Source of the DNA: a virus
Direction: 5' to 3' (one strand)
Virus record (IMG/VR): IMGVR_UViG_3300043449_002510
Span: 1-64,000 of that record
DNA: 64,000 bases
Positions 59,762 to 64,000 of this stretch are shown piece by piece. The position numbers were made by a program, and so were the translations under genes. Position 1 is the first letter of the stretch; the number at the start of each line of letters is the position of its first letter. The notes under the pieces are model-generated. The model made no database searches. It saw only the letters and a program-made list of their open reading frames with translations, and was not told the DNA's origin.

Positions 59762-61411
59762 ATGCCATTAGATAGAAGACTTTATGTTTATTATGATGAC
59801 AAGGAGTTGTATCCAACTCCTTTAATTAATTATAGTTATCAACCAATAAATTTTGGCTATATTTATGGATATAATACAGAAATAACTCTAGAAGGGATAA
59901 TTACAGGAATAGATAATAAGGAATCTGGGATATCAGAGATAACTGGAATATTTGCAAAACAATTTTCTACTTTAAAAGTGGAAAACGAAAAACATAGTGG
60001 AATTTATCAATGGAATAATGTAACTGTTGACAATATAAGTTTTGAACAAAGTCAATATTTAAAAGGGAGTTTTGTAAAATATAACGTTAAATGTTTTGTT
60101 TATGATATACCAAGTGGAGTAATAGATCCTTCAAACGAATATTCTTTTACACAAAATGAAGATGGGACAGTAAACGTTAATCACAAAATTAGTGCGAGAG
60201 GTGTAAGAAATAATTTAGGAGCATTTCAAAATGCAATAAATTTTGTAAAATCTTTTACTGGAAAAGATCCTTTTTCAAATTGTGTGCCCTACTTTGTCCC
60301 TAGTGGATCTGGAGTTTTATTAAATTTATCTGAAAATATAAATAGAGCAGATGGAATTTATTCTGTTACTGAGGTATATAAGTATAATACGGGAGTTATT
60401 TCTGAAGCTTTACATATTACATCATTAGATATTGATGAAAGCTTGGGGTCTGAATATAGTTCAATAAGTTATAATTTAAAAGTTATTGGTTCTCCAATTT
60501 ATAAGAATACAGACTCAATTATAAGTAATTATTTAAATTATAATCTTTTAAATGATATTCAAAATGATTTTGGTTTAAATACATCTGGCTGGGTAAAAAA
60601 TACATATTCTGCCGCCGTTGATTCTGGAGCCGCAACAATTGATATAAAAGTCGAATATCTTTCTGGCGCAAATCCTAGTGGTTTTTTTGATTATGTTATA
60701 TCTTGCGACAAGGATCATTTAATGGGAATAGAAAATTGGAAGATAGAGGGAGAATTTAAATGTTTCGGTCCTTTAGATTATAAAATTAATCAATTAAACG
60801 CTTTCAAATCTACAAATAAGAATAATTCTTGGAGAACGTATTTAATTAATTTGATAACTAATTCGCAAATTTACAATTCTTTACATGATGTAGACAAAGT
60901 TTTTTCTATAAACACAAACGTTAATCAGGATGAAAATTTAAAAATCGGAGCTTTAAAGTTATCTCTTACTTTAAATATGGGATACGAGCCTGATGGACTT
61001 GCTGATTTAAAATATTCAATTAATGGAAGTCCAAGCAAATGGATCTACGAACTTATGCCATCGGTTAATATAGAAGGGGCTTATGTTGTTCAAAGTTTGG
61101 AGACAAAAACGAATGGCGTAATTGAATTAAATGTTTCAGCTAAATCTCTTCAAAAAGAAAATGGATTGAATCTATGCAATAGTTATATAAATAATTTGGC
61201 AAATACTTACATTGATTCTGGAAATGATTTGAATGTGAAAGCATTTTTGATTGAAGATTTTTATTCTACTGGAACATACGATGTTTCTTACTCAAAAAAA
61301 TTTATAGGAAATATAAAAGATATAGATTCAACTTTGGTTAATTTACAATGTTTTGGAACATTTGATTATTCAGTGCCAACAAGAATAAAAGGATATAATT
61401 TTGGTTACTAA
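59762..61411 (+). CDS. Baseplate or tail-tip protein
   Basis: 549 residues. Begins MPLDRRLYVYYDDKELYP, with a VNHKISARGVRNNLGAFQ segment like the HNLS segment of the upstream protein, and several GEFKCFGP / LQCFGTFDYS strands. No known family recognised; beta-rich. It follows the 57962 gene after nine bases and precedes a protein with a trypsin-like domain. Probable hub or tail-tip component. Confidence 0.5.
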   Translation: MPLDRRLYVYYDDKELYPTPLINYSYQPINFGYIYGYNTEITLEGIITGIDNKESGISEITGIFAKQFSTLKVENEKHSGIYQWNNVTVDNISFEQSQYLKGSFVKYNVKCFVYDIPSGVIDPSNEYSFTQNEDGTVNVNHKISARGVRNNLGAFQNAINFVKSFTGKDPFSNCVPYFVPSGSGVLLNLSENINRADGIYSVTEVYKYNTGVISEALHITSLDIDESLGSEYSSISYNLKVIGSPIYKNTDSIISNYLNYNLLNDIQNDFGLNTSGWVKNTYSAAVDSGAATIDIKVEYLSGANPSGFFDYVISCDKDHLMGIENWKIEGEFKCFGPLDYKINQLNAFKSTNKNNSWRTYLINLITNSQIYNSLHDVDKVFSINTNVNQDENLKIGALKLSLTLNMGYEPDGLADLKYSINGSPSKWIYELMPSVNIEGAYVVQSLETKTNGVIELNVSAKSLQKENGLNLCNSYINNLANTYIDSGNDLNVKAFLIEDFYSTGTYDVSYSKKFIGNIKDIDSTLVNLQCFGTFDYSVPTRIKGYNFGY

Positions 61412-61413
61412 TT

Positions 61414-61425
61414 TTGTGTAATTAT
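61414..61425 (+). promoter_or_regulatory. Putative late promoter TGTGTAATTATA
   Basis: TGTGTAATTATA two bases after the stop of the 59762 gene and 19 bases before the next ATG; AATTATAT pairs with ATATAATT in the upstream gene end. Confidence 0.5.
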
Positions 61426-61444
61426 ATTGGTAAAAAGGTAAAGA

Positions 61445-64000
61445 ATGAATAAGGATGTATTTTTAAATTGTTTGTCATATACTGGAATTAATACAGGAAT
61501 TTCAGTAATGGGTCTTTATTCTTTTTCTAGTGGTCTTTCTGGAGCTTGTTTCAATCAATTGTATTCATCTGGATATAATTATTTTAGTGGATTGCCGTAT
61601 GAAGGCGCTCTTCCATTAATTTATAATGGGGCTGGAAATCAAACTAGTGGTATTTTTTCTTCTAATCAGTCGTATCATATACCAATAAAAAATTTTAATA
61701 GTTTTGGTGCTTTAATTTCTTTAAATCATAGTGGCTGTTTAAATACTGGAAATACTAATTTAGTTTTATTCTCTACTGTTTCTGATTTCTCAGGAATAAA
61801 TTCTGGGATAGTATTGGGAATTACTCCTTCTAATAGGTTGTTTTTAAATGCTTCTGGATATCTTTCGACCATTTCAGAAGAAATAACTCCAAATGATTTT
61901 GTTTTCGTTAGTTTAGAAGAGAAAAGATTTGTTAATTTTGGAATATTTAACATAAAACATAATGAATTTTATAAAAAATCTTATGATTATAATTCTTCAG
62001 ATTTAATTATTGAGAAATTGTATTTTGGAGGGGTTTTGAAATATCCTTCTATTTATACGGGTTATTCTGGAAAATTAAATGAAATTTATTTTTTTAGTGG
62101 AGCTATAGATGATTTTTTGTTTAACTCTTGTATTGATTGCACTTATGCAACCGGATATTCTTATTCGCAATCAATAGATATTTTTAATCAAGTAAAAATA
62201 ACAGGTTCTTTCTGGAGTGGAATAAAAGAAACAAGAATTACTGGAAGCAAAAAAACAACGGGCACTTTTTTAAAAACCGATGGTTCAACTGGTAATTTTT
62301 ATTATGATTCTGGCTTAAGTGGAAGTGTAGAAGTTTATCAAAACTTATTTCCCGGAACAGGAATAGAAAATTTATATATAACAGGTAGTGGTATAGATTT
62401 TTATTTTGATTCTAGTAAAAAAATTTCTCAAACAAGTTTTGATTTATTTTTTGATCTGGGGTTAGATTCTGGAGATGTTCTGGAAATTTATACATATAAA
62501 AATTTTAATCCTAATGTTAACTTAAATATTATTGACGATTTTTTCCCATCTACAGATAATTATGTTCAATTATTTGCCAACGGTTTGGCCGAAACGAAGG
62601 ATGGAGAAAGTCAATATTTTTCAGATTTTTATACTGGTTTTAATAATAAAATTTATAATTTTGATTCGCAAGATATTCTTTCTTGTGATTTTACTACTGG
62701 AAATTCTATAACTATTCCTTACAATAATCAAGGTTGCATTACTGGTGAAGCCACTTCAAGCGAAGTGATTGATATATATCAAATAAACGCCTATCCCTTC
62801 TTCCCAGAGGTAAGTAGCGAAGAAGAAATTCCTCCTTTTATTTACGATCTTTATTTGAATGGCAAAAAATTAATAAGTGGTTTAGACTATATTATAACTG
62901 GAGTTCCGGGGGGTATTGATGGTTGGTCTAATCATATTTATCTTTCTGGAGATAATAGTTTGTTATTTAATTTAGAAAATCCTCAAGAATTTAAATTAGT
63001 TATATCTCAACCAAATTATGTAAGAAATTTATTTTATATAACTAAAGATACTCATTATTTAACTGGTTTGTCTGGATTTTCAGAGCAAATTTGGAAAAAT
63101 GGTATTCGTCAAAAAAATAAAATAGACTATTATATAAAGAATTCTTGTAATTTTTATTCTGGAGAATATTTAGATCCAAACTATTCTTTCCAATTATTAA
63201 ATTCTACAAATTCGTTTATTAATGATTTTACAAGTTTAGGTAATTATGTTTATAGAAATGCTCAACAACAAATAGAATCATTGACTCAAAATTCATCTGT
63301 TGATACGAAGAAAATTTTTTCAAATACTGATTTTATTAATTATGAAACTCAAACTTCTTTGCCTTCATGCGTTTTTAGTGGAAGTGGAGTAAATAAAAAT
63401 TTATACGTAACAAATATAAGCTCTGGAACAATAAAGAGTGGAATGTTTATATATGGGGCAAATTATCAAAATCAAATTATAACAGGATTTGTCCAAGGAA
63501 CCTATGGAAATACCGGTTTATATTCAACAAATACATCAGATAACTTTTCTCAAAAATTATTGACTGGCTATTCTATTCCAAATTTTGAAAGAAATACTGG
63601 TTGTTGGGTTTATCCTCTTGGAAAAGAATTGACATGTATCAGCCCATGGAATTCTCACAATTTATTTGAATCAAATACTAGAACTTGCACTTTAATAACT
63701 CCACAACATGTATTATGCGCCACTCACTTTCCACCAAATTCTGCCGGAAATACAATTGTTTTTGTAACGGAAGATAATCAAATAATTACAAGAAAAGTCG
63801 TAGATAATTCTTATGTCCAAAATTTCATGAGTGATTTACTTGTTATTTTGTTAGATTCTCCATTGCCAGATTCAATAAAACCATGTCTTTTATTACCTTC
63901 TAATTATTTAAATTATTTAAATTTTAAACCTATTATTAGTAACATTCAATATAGTTATAAACATACTTCTCCGGAAGTTTGCGGTCTTTTTTTAGACAAG
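61445..64000 (+). CDS. Virion protein entering a trypsin-like protease domain, cut by window edge
   Basis: The ATG at 61445 opens a frame with no stop to the window end (852 codons). The first 230 residues include LamG-like strands (KLNEIYFFSGAIDDFLF). Near the end is a trypsin-like start: CTLITPQHVLCATHF, where His is the expected catalytic His of a TAAHC-type motif, and NFMSDLLVILLDSPLP, where Asp fits the catalytic Asp. The catalytic Ser would lie beyond the edge. Such domains occur in baseplate proteins of other large phages and may process tail proteins or cut host surface proteins. Confidence 0.7.
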   Translation, partial: MNKDVFLNCLSYTGINTGISVMGLYSFSSGLSGACFNQLYSSGYNYFSGLPYEGALPLIYNGAGNQTSGIFSSNQSYHIPIKNFNSFGALISLNHSGCLNTGNTNLVLFSTVSDFSGINSGIVLGITPSNRLFLNASGYLSTISEEITPNDFVFVSLEEKRFVNFGIFNIKHNEFYKKSYDYNSSDLIIEKLYFGGVLKYPSIYTGYSGKLNEIYFFSGAIDDFLFNSCIDCTYATGYSYSQSIDIFNQVKITGSFWSGIKETRITGSKKTTGTFLKTDGSTGNFYYDSGLSGSVEVYQNLFPGTGIENLYITGSGIDFYFDSSKKISQTSFDLFFDLGLDSGDVLEIYTYKNFNPNVNLNIIDDFFPSTDNYVQLFANGLAETKDGESQYFSDFYTGFNNKIYNFDSQDILSCDFTTGNSITIPYNNQGCITGEATSSEVIDIYQINAYPFFPEVSSEEEIPPFIYDLYLNGKKLISGLDYIITGVPGGIDGWSNHIYLSGDNSLLFNLENPQEFKLVISQPNYVRNLFYITKDTHYLTGLSGFSEQIWKNGIRQKNKIDYYIKNSCNFYSGEYLDPNYSFQLLNSTNSFINDFTSLGNYVYRNAQQQIESLTQNSSVDTKKIFSNTDFINYETQTSLPSCVFSGSGVNKNLYVTNISSGTIKSGMFIYGANYQNQIITGFVQGTYGNTGLYSTNTSDNFSQKLLTGYSIPNFERNTGCWVYPLGKELTCISPWNSHNLFESNTRTCTLITPQHVLCATHFPPNSAGNTIVFVTEDNQIITRKVVDNSYVQNFMSDLLVILLDSPLPDSIKPCLLLPSNYLNYLNFKPIISNIQYSYKHTSPEVCGLFLDK

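Noticed and set aside
1-64000. tRNA genes, CRISPR arrays, insertion sequences and phage attachment sites
   Set aside because: I saw no cloverleaf with CCA end, no spacer array, no transposase and no flanking direct repeats; by eye I cannot exclude a single tRNA, which a covariance search would settle.

Overview
The window is part of the genome of a tailed double-stranded DNA phage (Caudoviricetes). It carries a nearly complete virion module: terminase large subunit, portal, protease/scaffold, major capsid protein, connectors, tail tube, tape measure, baseplate-type proteins and many tail fibres. No sheath-sized gene lies beside the single tail-tube candidate, so a long non-contractile tail is the simplest reading. 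The 2277-residue tape measure implies a very long tail, and gene sizes suggest a large genome. The host cannot be named from sequence; most late genes lack a clear Shine-Dalgarno site and many probably have very short or no leaders.

Region 1 (1-2894) is visibly GC-richer than the rest and is read from the minus strand. It holds small, mostly acidic orphan genes. Six have a near-identical sigma70-type promoter (TTGNNN, 16-17 bp, GATACT-like), and in five of these the ATG sits where transcription should begin. Between the genes are repeated palindromes: hairpins made of two inverted 17-bp half-sites (TTGGCAY-N6-TGCT) and pairs of 27-bp palindromes around a GGGGCCCC spacer. This looks like an early-gene cassette region, analogous to the promoter/stem-loop cassettes of T4-type phages.

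Region 2 (3103-9368) is AT-rich, as is everything after it: PhoH-like ATPase, one minus-strand orphan, a zinc-ribbon protein, a sigma-like factor with a Cys-rich insert, a possible small terminase, an ERCC4-type nuclease and the large terminase. Region 3 (9371-22820): a collagen-like fibre, portal, three virion proteins, protease-scaffold, decoration protein and major capsid protein, closed by a terminator. Region 4 (22866-45505): fibre and adhesin genes built from shared modules, including a 2056-residue fibre with about 50 copies of a 17-residue repeat and three tandem LamG lectins. Region 5 (45522-64000): connectors, tail tube and terminator, two paralogous chaperone-like genes, a tape measure with seven FIPNF-type motifs separating unlike domains, baseplate-type proteins, and a protein cut by the window edge that enters a trypsin-like domain.

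From 3103 on, genes or gene groups are preceded by a recurring AGTGTA-WWTATA motif, a good candidate for the late promoter read with the phage sigma-like factor. At four or more genes this motif lies inside an inverted repeat whose right arm covers or adjoins the start codon. That is the layout expected if read-through RNA is translationally silent and only RNA started at the late promoter is translated, as known for T4 gene e. This and the modular tape measure are the most interesting features.
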